Below are positions 23,342-31,627 of a stretch of 64,000 nt of DNA, piece by piece (position 1 is the first letter of the stretch; the number at the start of each line of letters is the position of its first letter). The position numbers were made by a program, and so were the translations under genes. Origin of the DNA: Paraburkholderia bannensis (GTDB lineage: Bacteria; Pseudomonadota; Gammaproteobacteria; Burkholderiales; Burkholderiaceae); assembly GCF_014200455.1 (NCBI RefSeq), contig NZ_JACHBW010000002.1, positions 523,310-587,309 on the forward strand, given 5' to 3'. Below the pieces are notes generated by a model. That model made no database searches and was not told the origin of the DNA. It was given only the letters and a program-made list of their open reading frames with translations.

Positions 23342-24547
23342 ATGTCCTCCAACTCACCCGCTACCTCTTCACGCATGAGCGCGCCCGAAGTGCGCGCGAC
23401 CGTGTCGCTTGCCGCGATCTTCGCGCTGCGCATGCTGGGCCTGTTCATGATCATGCCGGTGTTTTCGGTGTACGCGAAAACCATTCCCGGCGGCGACAAC
23501 GTGCTGCTGGTCGGCATTGCGCTGGGCGCGTACGGCGTCACGCAGTCGCTTCTGTACATCTTCTACGGCTGGATTTCCGACAAGATCGGGCGCAAACCCG
23601 TGATCGCAGCGGGCCTTGTGATCTTCGCGATCGGCAGCTTCGTCGCGGCGGGCGCGCATGACATGACGTGGATTATCGTCGGTCGGGTGATTCAGGGCAT
23701 GGGCGCGGTGTCGTCGGCAGTGCTCGCCTTTATCGCCGATCTGACCTCGGAGCAGAACCGCACCAAGGCCATGGCGATGGTGGGCGGCTCGATCGGCCTG
23801 TCCTTCGCGGTGGCGATCGTGGGTGCGCCGGTGGTGTTCCACTGGCTCGGCATGAGCGGCCTGTTCGCGGTGGTGGGCGTGTTCTCGATCCTCGCCGTGG
23901 GCGTGGTGCTGTGGGTGGTGCCCGATGCGCCCAAGCCCGTGCATGTGCGCGCGCCGTTCTCCGAAGTCCTGCATAACGTGGAACTGTTGCGCCTGAATTT
24001 CGGCGTGCTGGTGCTGCATGCCACGCAGACGGCGCTGTTCCTCGTGGTGCCGCGTCTGCTCGTCGATGCCGGTCTGCCGGTCGCGGCACACTGGAAAATT
24101 TACCTGCCGGTGATGGGCCTGTCTTTTGTCCTGATGGTGCCTGCCATCATTGCGGCAGAGAAGAAGGGCAAGATGAAGGCGGTGGTGGTATCGGCCATTG
24201 GCCTTATCCTGATTGGCCAGCTTCTGCTCGGCTCGCTTGCGCATACCATTGCAATCGTGGCGGCCGTGCTGTTCGTCTACTTCCTCGGCTTCAATATTCT
24301 GGAAGCGTCGCAGCCTTCGCTGGTGTCGAAGCTCGCGCCTGGCACCCGCAAGGGCGCGGCCACCGGCGTGTACAACACCACGCAGTCGATCGGCCTCGCG
24401 CTGGGCGGCCTGGTGGGCGGCTGGATGCTCAAGCACGAAGGAGCAAGCGCGGTTTTCTATGCGTGCTCTGGGCTGGTTCTGTGCTGGCTTATAATCGCGG
24501 CCAATATGAAGGCTCCGCCCAAACGGGCCGAAGCCAGACAGGCGTAA
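23342..24547 (+). CDS. MFS transporter (YajR/drug-efflux-like)
   Basis: 401 residues with twelve hydrophobic segments and the MFS loop motif [16 protein letters not shown] between segments 2 and 3. Gene order uvrA-divergent-MFS-ssb is common in Burkholderia. The substrate is unknown; the family includes proton-driven efflux pumps. A second possible start is at 23375 ([11 protein letters not shown]), and neither has a strong ribosome binding site. Confidence 0.9.
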   Translation: MSSNSPATSSRMSAPEVRATVSLAAIFALRMLGLFMIMPVFSVYAKTIPGGDNVLLVGIALGAYGVTQSLLYIFYGWISDKIGRKPVIAAGLVIFAIGSFVAAGAHDMTWIIVGRVIQGMGAVSSAVLAFIADLTSEQNRTKAMAMVGGSIGLSFAVAIVGAPVVFHWLGMSGLFAVVGVFSILAVGVVLWVVPDAPKPVHVRAPFSEVLHNVELLRLNFGVLVLHATQTALFLVVPRLLVDAGLPVAAHWKIYLPVMGLSFVLMVPAIIAAEKKGKMKAVVVSAIGLILIGQLLLGSLAHTIAIVAAVLFVYFLGFNILEASQPSLVSKLAPGTRKGAATGVYNTTQSIGLALGGLVGGWMLKHEGASAVFYACSGLVLCWLIIAANMKAPPKRAEARQA

Positions 24548-24672
24548 GCCTCAACAGACACATTGGCGAACAGCGGTTCGCGCCCGGCAGTCGCGCAATG
24601 ACTGCAATGCGTGCGCATCGAGCAACATGAGCGCGCGGCCGCTTCTCGCAACTGAATCAACAGGAGAATTTC

Positions 24673-25215
24673 ATGGCATCCGTGAACAAGGTGATCCTCG
24701 TCGGCAATCTCGGCGCCGAGCCGGAAGTGCGCTATCTGCCGAGCGGCGACGCCGTGGCGAACATCCGCCTCGCAACGACCGACCGCTATAAGGACAAGGC
24801 GTCCGGCGAGTTCAAGGAAATGACCGAATGGCACCGCGTGGCGTTCTTCGGCCGTCTGGCTGAGATCGTCTCGCAATACCTGAAGAAGGGTTCGTCGGTG
24901 TATATCGAAGGCCGCATCCGCACGCGCAAGTGGCAGGCGCAGGACGGCACCGACCGTTACTCGACGGAAATCGTCGCGGATCAGATGCAGATGCTGGGCG
25001 GCCGCAGCGGCGCCGGTGCATCGGCAGACGCCGATATGGGCGACGACGGCGGTTACAGCCAGCAGTCGTCGGCGCCGCGCGGCGGTGGCCGTGCTTCGGG
25101 CGGCAACGCGGGCGGCGGCGCTCCGCGTTCGAGCGGCGGCGCTAGCGGCGGTGGCCGCCCGAGCGCCCCGGCTGGCGGCGGCTTCGACGAAATGGACGAC
25201 GATATTCCGTTCTGA
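24673..25215 (+). CDS. ssb: Single-stranded DNA-binding protein
   Basis: 180 residues. The N-terminal OB-fold begins [25 protein letters not shown] and ends near residue 110. A Gly/Ser-rich linker follows, and the C-terminus is the acidic tip DDDIPF that binds repair and replication partners. Preceded by CAGGAGAATTTC before the ATG. Followed by a strong terminator. Confidence 0.97.
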   Translation: MASVNKVILVGNLGAEPEVRYLPSGDAVANIRLATTDRYKDKASGEFKEMTEWHRVAFFGRLAEIVSQYLKKGSSVYIEGRIRTRKWQAQDGTDRYSTEIVADQMQMLGGRSGAGASADADMGDDGGYSQQSSAPRGGGRASGGNAGGGAPRSSGGASGGGRPSAPAGGGFDEMDDDIPF

Positions 25216-25592
25216 GCGTCCGGCCACGCAGCATCCCATTCAAAACGCCCTTGCAGCATTGCCGCTGCAAGGGCGTTTTTCGTTGGGGTTTCGCTTTTCG
25301 TATTCCTCCGATTCAGGCGACGAGGCGCGCTCCCTAAGCTGATTTCCCACGACGCGCGGCAGGATGCTGCGCCCCACCGGAGTTCAGCCATGAGTCCCAG
25401 CCCGCTTATCGATCTCACCCGCCTGCAGCAGATTCCCGCTGCGTCTTACTCGCGCGCTTCGGCGTCCGGTTGCTTCGTCGCTTTCTTGCGGCGCTTTTTT
25501 GGCTGAACTTATCGACAGAATTTTTTGGCAACCCAACGTTTTGTCGAACGGTTTTGTCGGAGGGGGTTGACATTTTGTCGTAAACCGTCAAA
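25216..25592. other. Interval between ssb and the YheO-type regulator
   Basis: 377 bases containing the ssb terminator (25242-25280), an A/T-richer stretch, two direct GTTTTGTCG repeats (25538-25546 and 25551-25559) and the promoter/operator region of the next gene. No credible gene on either strand. Confidence 0.6.
25242..25280 (+). terminator. Intrinsic terminator after ssb
   Basis: AACGCCCTTGCAGC and GCTGCAAGGGCGTT form a 14-bp perfect stem around a 6-base loop and end in a T run. The A run on the 5' side could let it work on both strands. Confidence 0.9.
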
Positions 25593-25598
25593 ATGTCA
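25567..25598 (+). promoter_or_regulatory. Promoter with overlapping 10-bp inverted repeat
   Basis: A consensus -35 TTGACA (25567-25572) is followed after 16 bases by CAAAAT (25589-25594) as a weak -10. TGACATTTTG (25568-25577) and CAAAATGTCA (25589-25598) form a perfect inverted repeat covering both elements, which suits an autoregulatory operator. The predicted transcription start falls at or next to the ATG at 25602. Confidence 0.55.
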
Positions 25599-26264
25599 TT
25601 CATGACGAAGCCCGCACTACACCACGAAAACCAGCTCCTGCTGCGCGAGGGCCGCAAGATCGTCGAGGCGCTCGGCCAGACGCTGGCGCCGCTCGTCGAG
25701 GTTCTGCTGCACGATCTCACGACACCGGAGCGATCGGTCGTCGCCATCGCCAACAATCTGTCGGGCCGTCAGATTGGCGATGCCGCCACCGAAATGGGTC
25801 TCGCGCGCATCGCGGACCCAGGTTTTCCCGATGTCGTCGCCAACTATCCGAATCGCTTTCCTGATGGACGGGCGGTCAAAAGCACATCGATCGGCCTGAA
25901 GAACAGCGCGGGCGAGTGCGTCGCGGCCATCTGCCTGAATATGGACGTGTCGCTGCTCGGCGCGGTCACGGCGGGCCTTGGCCAACTGATGCAGACCGGC
26001 GCGGCCGCGCCCGTCGCCGAAACGCTCGCGCCGCACGGCGGCGGCGAGGCGCGCGACACCATCCGCGTCGCGCTCGAACGCTTCGCTGCCGCGCGCAACA
26101 CCACACCTATCGGCATGACGCTCGCGCAGCGCCGTGAAGCGGTGCGCGAGCTCGCCGAAAGCGGCCACCTGAACCTGCGCCACGCGCTTGCCGAAGTCGC
26201 GCGCACGCTCGGCGTGGCGCGCCCGACCGTCTATTCCTACCTGCCCAGCGAGCATCGATCATGA
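25593..26264 (+). CDS. YheO-type transcriptional regulator (PAS-like sensor plus HTH)
   Basis: 223 residues from 25593, or 220 from the second ATG at 25602. About residues 15-125 match the YheO-like PAS domain (LAPLVEVLLHDLTTPERSVVAIANNLSGR). The C-terminal HTH includes LRHALAEVARTLGVARPTVYSYL. Relatives such as DauR control D-amino-acid or hydroxyaspartate catabolic genes. Its stop overlaps the start of the PLP dehydratase as ATGA, so it very likely regulates that enzyme. Neither start has a ribosome binding site. Confidence 0.88.
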   Translation: MSFMTKPALHHENQLLLREGRKIVEALGQTLAPLVEVLLHDLTTPERSVVAIANNLSGRQIGDAATEMGLARIADPGFPDVVANYPNRFPDGRAVKSTSIGLKNSAGECVAAICLNMDVSLLGAVTAGLGQLMQTGAAAPVAETLAPHGGGEARDTIRVALERFAAARNTTPIGMTLAQRREAVRELAESGHLNLRHALAEVARTLGVARPTVYSYLPSEHRS

Positions 26265-27232
26265 GTACCTTGCCGATTTCCTACGAAGACGTGGCCGCCG
26301 CCCACGAGCGCATTCGCGGCGTCGCGCATCGCACGCCTGTGCTGACTTCGCGCACTGCGAACGCGCTCGTCGGCGCGGACCTGTTCTTCAAGTGCGAGAA
26401 CTTCCAGCGCATGGGCGCGTTCAAGTTTCGCGGCGCGTACAACTCGATCGCGCAGTTCACGCCGCAGCAGAAGCAGGGCGGCGTGATCACGTTTTCGTCG
26501 GGCAACCATGCGCAGGCGATCGCGCTTTCGGCGCAACTGCTCGGCGTGAAGGCCGTGATCGTCATGCCGAAGGACGCGCCCGCCGTGAAGGTCGAAGCGA
26601 CGCGCGGCTACGGCGGCGAAGTCGTGTTCTACGACCGCTACACGGAAGACCGCGAAGCGCTCGGCCAGCGACTGGCCGATGAACGCGGCCTCACGCTGAT
26701 TCCACCTTACGATCACCCGCATGTAATGGCGGGGCAAGGCACGGCGGCGAAGGAACTGTTCGAGGACGCGGGCGGACTGGACGTGCTGCTCACGCCGCTC
26801 GGCGGCGGCGGGCTGCTGTCGGGCAGTGCGACCGTGGCGCACGCGCTCGCCCCCGGCTGCACGGTGCTCGGCGTGGAACCGGAAGCGGGCAACGACGGCC
26901 AGCGCAGTTTCCAGTCGGGCGAGATCGTCCACATCGACACACCCAAGACCATCGCCGATGGCGCGCAGACCCAGCATCTGGGCAACTACACCTTTGCGGT
27001 GATTCGCGAGCGCGTGCAGGAGATCGTCACCGTGAGCGACGCCGAACTCGTCGAGACGATGAAGTTCTTCGCGAGCCGCATGAAGCTGGTGGTGGAACCG
27101 ACTGGCTGCCTCGCGGCGGCGGCGGTGCTGCAACGTAAGCTGGATGTGCGCGGCAAGCGCGTGGGCATCGTGATTTCGGGCGGCAATGTGGATCTGTTGC
27201 GTTTCGCGGATCTGGTGAGCGCAAAAGACTGA
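26261..27232 (+). CDS. PLP-dependent threonine/serine or hydroxyaspartate dehydratase
   Basis: 323 residues, fold type II PLP enzyme. The PLP lysine is Lys55 in MGAFKFRGAYN; SSGNHAQA and the phosphate-binding loop GGGGLLSG are present. The length and absence of a C-terminal ACT domain fit catabolic serine/threonine dehydratase or threo-3-hydroxyaspartate ammonia-lyase. The pairing with a YheO-type regulator favours the hydroxyaspartate or related substrate, but this is inference. Co-translated with the regulator by a 4-bp overlap. Confidence 0.88.
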   Translation: MSTLPISYEDVAAAHERIRGVAHRTPVLTSRTANALVGADLFFKCENFQRMGAFKFRGAYNSIAQFTPQQKQGGVITFSSGNHAQAIALSAQLLGVKAVIVMPKDAPAVKVEATRGYGGEVVFYDRYTEDREALGQRLADERGLTLIPPYDHPHVMAGQGTAAKELFEDAGGLDVLLTPLGGGGLLSGSATVAHALAPGCTVLGVEPEAGNDGQRSFQSGEIVHIDTPKTIADGAQTQHLGNYTFAVIRERVQEIVTVSDAELVETMKFFASRMKLVVEPTGCLAAAAVLQRKLDVRGKRVGIVISGGNVDLLRFADLVSAKD

Positions 27233-27262
27233 CGCGTTCGCAGCGACTCGCGGCCCGCTCCT

Positions 27263-28177
27263 CTAGCCGAGCAGGGCCGCGAGCGCCTCGCGCGCATGAC
27301 TCACCTGCGGGTTCTCGCCGGGCCGCCCCGGCAAGAGATGAAACTCCGCCGCCGGCAACGCCGGCAGCCCGAACGAAGCGGGGCAGGCCTCCACGCCGTC
27401 GCCAATCGCCGATTCGTTCAGACACGAAATCCCCAATCCCGCCTTGAGCGCCAGTTGCAGACCGGCCACGCCCGACGCCGAATGCGAAATCAGATACGGC
27501 ATGCGCGCGCGTTCCAGCAGCTTCACCACATAGCGCTGCAATTGACACGTCGACGGCAACAGCACCAGCGGCCACGGCGGCGCGAGCGAGCCATGCTCGC
27601 GCAGCGTTTCGCGCGCGCCGACCCACACCAGCTTCTCGCGCCGGATCACGGTGCTCTGGCGCGCGCCCGCTGCGCTGCCCGGGGTTGCGGCGCGGTTCGC
27701 GCGACTGGACGGCGCATCGACCATGCGCAGCGACAGGCCGATATCGAACATGTCGTCGTGCGCGCCCGCATCGATCACGGCGCTCGGCAGCACCGTCACA
27801 TGCAGGCGCAGGCGCGGATGCTGGCTGGCGAAGCGCCGGATGATGGCGGCCACGTCGTGCGGCCGGTAGTAATCGGTGATGGCCAGGCGCAGCTCGCCGT
27901 CGAGCGAGCGCCCAAGCATGTCGTCGAAGGCGGCGTCGCACATCGCCACGATGCGGCGCGCATGCTCCACGAGTTTCGCGCCCGCCGGCGTAGGCGCGAC
28001 GCCTTGCTTGCTGCGCACGAACAGCGGCTGGCCGATGCGTTCTTCGAGCTTCTTCAACTGTTCGCTCACGGAGGACTGCGAAAGAAATACGCGCTCCGCA
28101 GCGCCCGAGACGCTGCCTGCTTCCGTCACGGCGAGGAAAGTGCGCAATTGCGCGAGATCGAGACCGCGTGCGTTCAT
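27263..28177 (-). CDS. LysR-family transcriptional regulator
   Basis: 304 residues. The N-terminal winged HTH covers about residues 7-65 (LAQLRTFLAVTEAGSVSGAAERVFLSQSSVSEQL in pieces), followed by a periplasmic-binding-like effector domain. It is divergent from an MFS carrier 130 bp away and converges with the dehydratase. The usual arrangement implies control of the divergent gene. The effector is unknown. Confidence 0.92.
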   Translation of the reverse strand: MNARGLDLAQLRTFLAVTEAGSVSGAAERVFLSQSSVSEQLKKLEERIGQPLFVRSKQGVAPTPAGAKLVEHARRIVAMCDAAFDDMLGRSLDGELRLAITDYYRPHDVAAIIRRFASQHPRLRLHVTVLPSAVIDAGAHDDMFDIGLSLRMVDAPSSRANRAATPGSAAGARQSTVIRREKLVWVGARETLREHGSLAPPWPLVLLPSTCQLQRYVVKLLERARMPYLISHSASGVAGLQLALKAGLGISCLNESAIGDGVEACPASFGLPALPAAEFHLLPGRPGENPQVSHAREALAALLG

Positions 28178-28218
28178 GTTGAAGCTGTCCGTGCATTCTG
28201 CATTTTATGTTTCGGTAA

Positions 28219-28239
28219 ATCCGATCATGTCGATTGGAT
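28219..28239. promoter_or_regulatory. Inverted repeat in the LysR/MFS divergent region
   Basis: ATCCGAT (28219-28225) and ATTGGAT (28233-28239) are inverted with one mismatch and a 7-base spacer, in the 130-bp divergent gap. This is the size and position expected of a LysR regulator binding site. Confidence 0.4.
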
Positions 28240-28307
28240 ATTCCCGCTTTTCCGATAGATGGTGCGCCCTTAGCATGGCCGCAGTCAATGCATTTCTGGA
28301 GGCGGAC

Positions 28308-29660
28308 ATGGCTTGCTCAGGGGAACACGCGACGGGGCGCGCGGCGTCGCATCGCTGGAAGGTGCTGGGTGTCGGCGTTGCAGCCAATGCGAGTTTTGCG
28401 GCGGCGTTTTCGGGGATTCCCGCCACTGCGGTGTGGTTGCGCCACGCCTACGCCATCAGCACGGGGGAGCTGGGCGTTGTGCTGGGCATGCTCGGGCTTG
28501 GCATCGTGCTCAGCGAGTTGCCCTGGGGACTGCTGACGGATCGCTGGGGCGACCGGCGCGTGCTGCTGCTGGGGCTGGCTTCGACGATGGCGGCGCTGGT
28601 TGCGATGGCGGCATGGGGCGCGCCGTCCCGCGGCCATGTGCCAAGTCCGCAGGCGCTGGCGGCGGGCTTTCTCGCAATTGGACTGCTGGGCGGCAGCGTC
28701 AATGGATCGAGCGGGCGGGCCGTGATGGCCTGGTCCGGGCCTGGCGAGCGCGGCCTCGCGATGAGTATCCGGCAGACGGCAGTCCCCTCGGGCGCCGCTA
28801 TCGGCGCGTTGCTGTTGCCGGCGCTCGCGGCCCATGCGGGCTTCGCGTGGGTGTATGGCGCACTCGCGGCAATGTGTCTTCTGTCTGCAATCCTTACGAT
28901 TTTGTGGGTGCGCGAGCCTGACGTGCTTCCGCATGAGGCAACGGCAACGGGCACGATCGCTGCCGTGGTGACGGCGCGCTCGCCGTTGATGCGCGCGCAG
29001 GTCTGGCGCATGGTCGGCGGCATCGCGGCGCTGTGCATTCCGCAGGTTGCCGTGATCACGTTCGCGAGCGTTTTTCTCCACGATTTCGGCCATGCGGGTG
29101 CTGCGGTGGCAGGCGGGGCGCTCGCATCGGTGCAGCTCGGTGCGGCGGTCATGCGCGTCTGGAGCGGCCGATGGACCGACCGGCGTGCGAACCGCAATGA
29201 ATATCTGCGTGCGTGCGCAGCGCTCACGGTTGCGCTTTTCGCTTTGCTGGCCGCGGCGACGGCATGGTGCGCTCACACAGTTCATGGGGCGCCGGGCATG
29301 CCGCTGTTCGGCACGATCGGACTTTTGATCCTGCTGGTGGCGGGCGGCATCGCCGCGTCCGCGTGGCACGGCGTGGCATTCACCGAACTGGCCACGCTCG
29401 CGGGGCATGGCCGTGTGGGCAGCGCGCTCGCGATGGGCAACACGGGCGCGTTCATTGCGTTCTGGCTCGCACCATCCGTCATTCCGATGCTGCTGGCGGG
29501 CACCGGTTGGCCGTCCGTGTGGCTGGCGGCGGCGGCGTGTGGCGCGCTCGCGTGGCCGGCATTCGCGCGCGCGCCTGCCAACCGGCTGCAGATGGATGGC
29601 GCGATTGACGTTGTCGCGCGGCCAGCTGGACGCAAGACCGGCAAGCGCGCCGTTGTTTGA
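28308..29660 (+). CDS. MFS transporter
   Basis: 450 residues with about twelve membrane segments and a loop-2/3 motif GLLTDRWGDRRVLLLG. The start at 28308 (MACSGEHATGRAAS) has GGAGG five bases upstream. The in-frame ATG at 28275 lacks one, and the open frame extends well into the LysR gene. The substrate is unknown. Probably controlled by the divergent LysR protein. Confidence 0.88.
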   Translation: MACSGEHATGRAASHRWKVLGVGVAANASFAAAFSGIPATAVWLRHAYAISTGELGVVLGMLGLGIVLSELPWGLLTDRWGDRRVLLLGLASTMAALVAMAAWGAPSRGHVPSPQALAAGFLAIGLLGGSVNGSSGRAVMAWSGPGERGLAMSIRQTAVPSGAAIGALLLPALAAHAGFAWVYGALAAMCLLSAILTILWVREPDVLPHEATATGTIAAVVTARSPLMRAQVWRMVGGIAALCIPQVAVITFASVFLHDFGHAGAAVAGGALASVQLGAAVMRVWSGRWTDRRANRNEYLRACAALTVALFALLAAATAWCAHTVHGAPGMPLFGTIGLLILLVAGGIAASAWHGVAFTELATLAGHGRVGSALAMGNTGAFIAFWLAPSVIPMLLAGTGWPSVWLAAAACGALAWPAFARAPANRLQMDGAIDVVARPAGRKTGKRAVV

Positions 29661-29770
29661 GGCGCGCGATAGAAAAAGTGCGGGAGCGGTGAGCAGGAAC
29701 GTCGTGAAATTTACCTCTATCTAATGCGCATAATCTGGCAATTGTTGATTTTTGGTTGAAATCTGCTGAT

Positions 29771-29784
29771 TAGGAAATTTCCTA
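29771..29784. promoter_or_regulatory. 14-bp perfect palindrome, RcsB/BvgA-type box
   Basis: TAGGAAATTTCCTA is a perfect palindrome of two TTTCCTA heptads, 163 bp upstream of the first response-regulator gene. It resembles the heptad inverted repeats bound by BvgA and the RcsAB box (TAAGAATATTCCTA). The local sequence is distinctly A/T-rich for this genome. Confidence 0.5.
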
Positions 29785-29838
29785 TTCTGGCGTTCTTTAA
29801 TCAATGTTCAGATGGTGCTTTCAGAAAGGTTGCGTGCG

Positions 29839-29868
29839 ATGCAACGACATGCAGCGACATGCAACGAC
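29839..29868 (+). repeat. Three tandem 10-bp repeats upstream of the response regulators
   Basis: ATGCAACGAC, ATGCAGCGAC and ATGCAACGAC follow one another without spacing, about 80 bp before the first regulator start codon. The 10-bp period equals roughly one helical turn. Confidence 0.6.
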
Positions 29869-29946
29869 GAAAATGATGCGGCCGGGTGAGGGTTCGGGCA
29901 CGCATCGGCCGATCCGATACCCCTACAACATCGAGAGAGAGCCACC

Positions 29947-30594
29947 TTGAAGCTCAGAGTCGTCCTTGCTGACGATCATCCATTCGTATTGCTCGGTGTG
30001 CGTTCCGCGCTTGAGGCGGCAGGCGATATTCATGTCGTCGGCGAAGCGTCCGGCCCGAGCGCTCTTTTCTGCACGCTCGAAAAAGTGCCGTGCGATATCG
30101 TGCTCACCGATCTCACGATGCCAGGCGAGCCAGGCGCATCGCAAGACGGGCTCACCCTTGTTCGTCGCCTGCGGCGCGACTGGCCAGAATTGCGCACCGT
30201 CGTGCTCACCAGCATTGCCAATGTCGCCATCCTGCGCGCCGTCATGAACACTGGCGTGACCGCGCTGATCCGCAAAAGCGAGCCGATGGACGAGCTGGTG
30301 GCGGCGGTGCGCGGCGCGGGCAACGGGCTGCGCTACGTGAGCCGCTCGATCCTCGACGAACTGGCGGCGACGGGCACGGAGCGCACCGAAGGCATGCGCG
30401 CGCGCCGTCTTTCGCCACGCGAATCGGAAGTCATCCGTCAATTCGTGCGCGGCCGCACGATCACCGAAATCGCCCGCACGCTCGAACGCGATGTGCGCAC
30501 GGTGAGCCGCCAGAAGCGCGACGCCATGGCGAAGCTCGGCGTGAGCAATGACGCAGGATTATTCGCGTTCGTCCGCGCTCACGGTTTGCTATGA
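29947..30594 (+). CDS. LuxR-type response regulator (BvgA/EvgA/RcsB-like), first of pair
   Basis: 215 residues. The receiver domain has the acidic pair Asp9-Asp10, phosphoacceptor Asp55 in IVLTDLTMPG, Thr88 and Lys110, so it should be phosphorylatable. The LuxR-type HTH covers about residues 145-210 (RLSPRESEVIRQFVRGRTITEIARTL in pieces). This is the BvgA/EvgA/RcsB layout, and the matching BvgS/EvgS-type hybrid kinase is encoded 1.8 kb downstream. Its stop overlaps the next regulator start by 4 bp. The start has GAGAGAGCCACC upstream. Confidence 0.93.
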   Translation: MKLRVVLADDHPFVLLGVRSALEAAGDIHVVGEASGPSALFCTLEKVPCDIVLTDLTMPGEPGASQDGLTLVRRLRRDWPELRTVVLTSIANVAILRAVMNTGVTALIRKSEPMDELVAAVRGAGNGLRYVSRSILDELAATGTERTEGMRARRLSPRESEVIRQFVRGRTITEIARTLERDVRTVSRQKRDAMAKLGVSNDAGLFAFVRAHGLL

Positions 30595-31376
30595 AGACCC
30601 CGTCTTCGGTCCAGGCCGCCGTATGGCCAGCGAAAGCCGGTGCGGAGCCGAACCAGGAGCGCGGCGCGCGCGAGCCTACCCCAAACGACGCCGATTCCGA
30701 TGCCGCGCAACCGGCGCAACCGCTCAGGCTGCTCGTCGCGGACGATCATCCTCTCGTGCTCTTCGCGCTCGACAACCTGATCGCCGCACAGACGAACATG
30801 CGCATCGTCGCGCGCGCGCAGACTATGGGGCAGCTTTTCGAGATCGCGGCGCACCATGCCTTCGATCTTGTCCTGATGGATCTGCACATGCCCAGCGACG
30901 GCTGCGAGGGGGGGCACGAAGCGATCCGCGCCTTCCAGCGCGAGCACGCGGGCAAGCCCGTCGTCGTGCTGACGATGGACGACGACGCCAAAGTGCTGCG
31001 CGGTGCGCTCGACCTCGACGTTGGCGGCCTGCTCAGCAAGCGCGACCGCATCGACCTGATTCCCGTCGCGCTTGCCTCGGCGATGGTGCAGGAGCAATAC
31101 GTCGGGCCGTCCGTGCGAGACCTGCTTGAAAGGGCCTCGCGCGAGGAACGGCGTGCACATGTTCATAGGGTGCTGTCGCGGCGTGAATACGAAGTCCTGT
31201 CGCATTACGCCACCGGTCTGGGCGTGACCGGGATCGCCAGGTTGCTCGGGCGCAGCGTCAAGACCATCAGCGCGCAGAAGTGCGCGGCCATGAAGAAACT
31301 CGCGCTCAGCAGCGATATCGAGCTTTACCGGTTCGCGGTCGAGTGCGGCGTCGTGCCCCCGGAAGATACTGAATAA
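30591..31376 (+). CDS. LuxR-type response regulator, second of pair
   Basis: 261 residues. A 44-residue low-complexity, charged N-terminal extension precedes a receiver with Asp51-Asp52, phosphoacceptor Asp97 in LVLMDLHMP, Thr in VVVLTMDDD and Lys in LLSKRDRID. The C-terminal LuxR HTH contains RREYEVLSHYATGLGVTGIARLL. It shares its architecture with the first regulator but is clearly diverged in sequence. ATGA overlap implies fixed stoichiometry; the pair could form heterodimers or split the kinase output. Confidence 0.92.
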   Translation: MKTPSSVQAAVWPAKAGAEPNQERGAREPTPNDADSDAAQPAQPLRLLVADDHPLVLFALDNLIAAQTNMRIVARAQTMGQLFEIAAHHAFDLVLMDLHMPSDGCEGGHEAIRAFQREHAGKPVVVLTMDDDAKVLRGALDLDVGGLLSKRDRIDLIPVALASAMVQEQYVGPSVRDLLERASREERRAHVHRVLSRREYEVLSHYATGLGVTGIARLLGRSVKTISAQKCAAMKKLALSSDIELYRFAVECGVVPPEDTE

Positions 31377-31627
31377 GCTTCGAATAAGCGTCGAGGCTTG
31401 TCTGTCAGAAATAGCCGTCGGATTGACTCGCGCACAGCCGCTCCGATTTCCTCGCATTTTCAGAGTTGTCCTATCTGATCGGGCGTTACGCCTGACCATA
31501 ATTTTCAGTCGCGCAGCGCGAACTGTTGGGTAGCTTCAGGTCAGCTCGACTATTCCGATCTTGTTTCCAACAGGGCCGCGAGCTCAGTGGCAGCTTGCGC
31601 GCGGCAACTGGAAGGGGACACAGAACG

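Noticed and set aside
23097..23357. N-terminal extension of UvrA
   Set aside because: UvrA proteins begin shortly before [13 protein letters not shown], and the extension overlaps the divergent MFS promoter and start.
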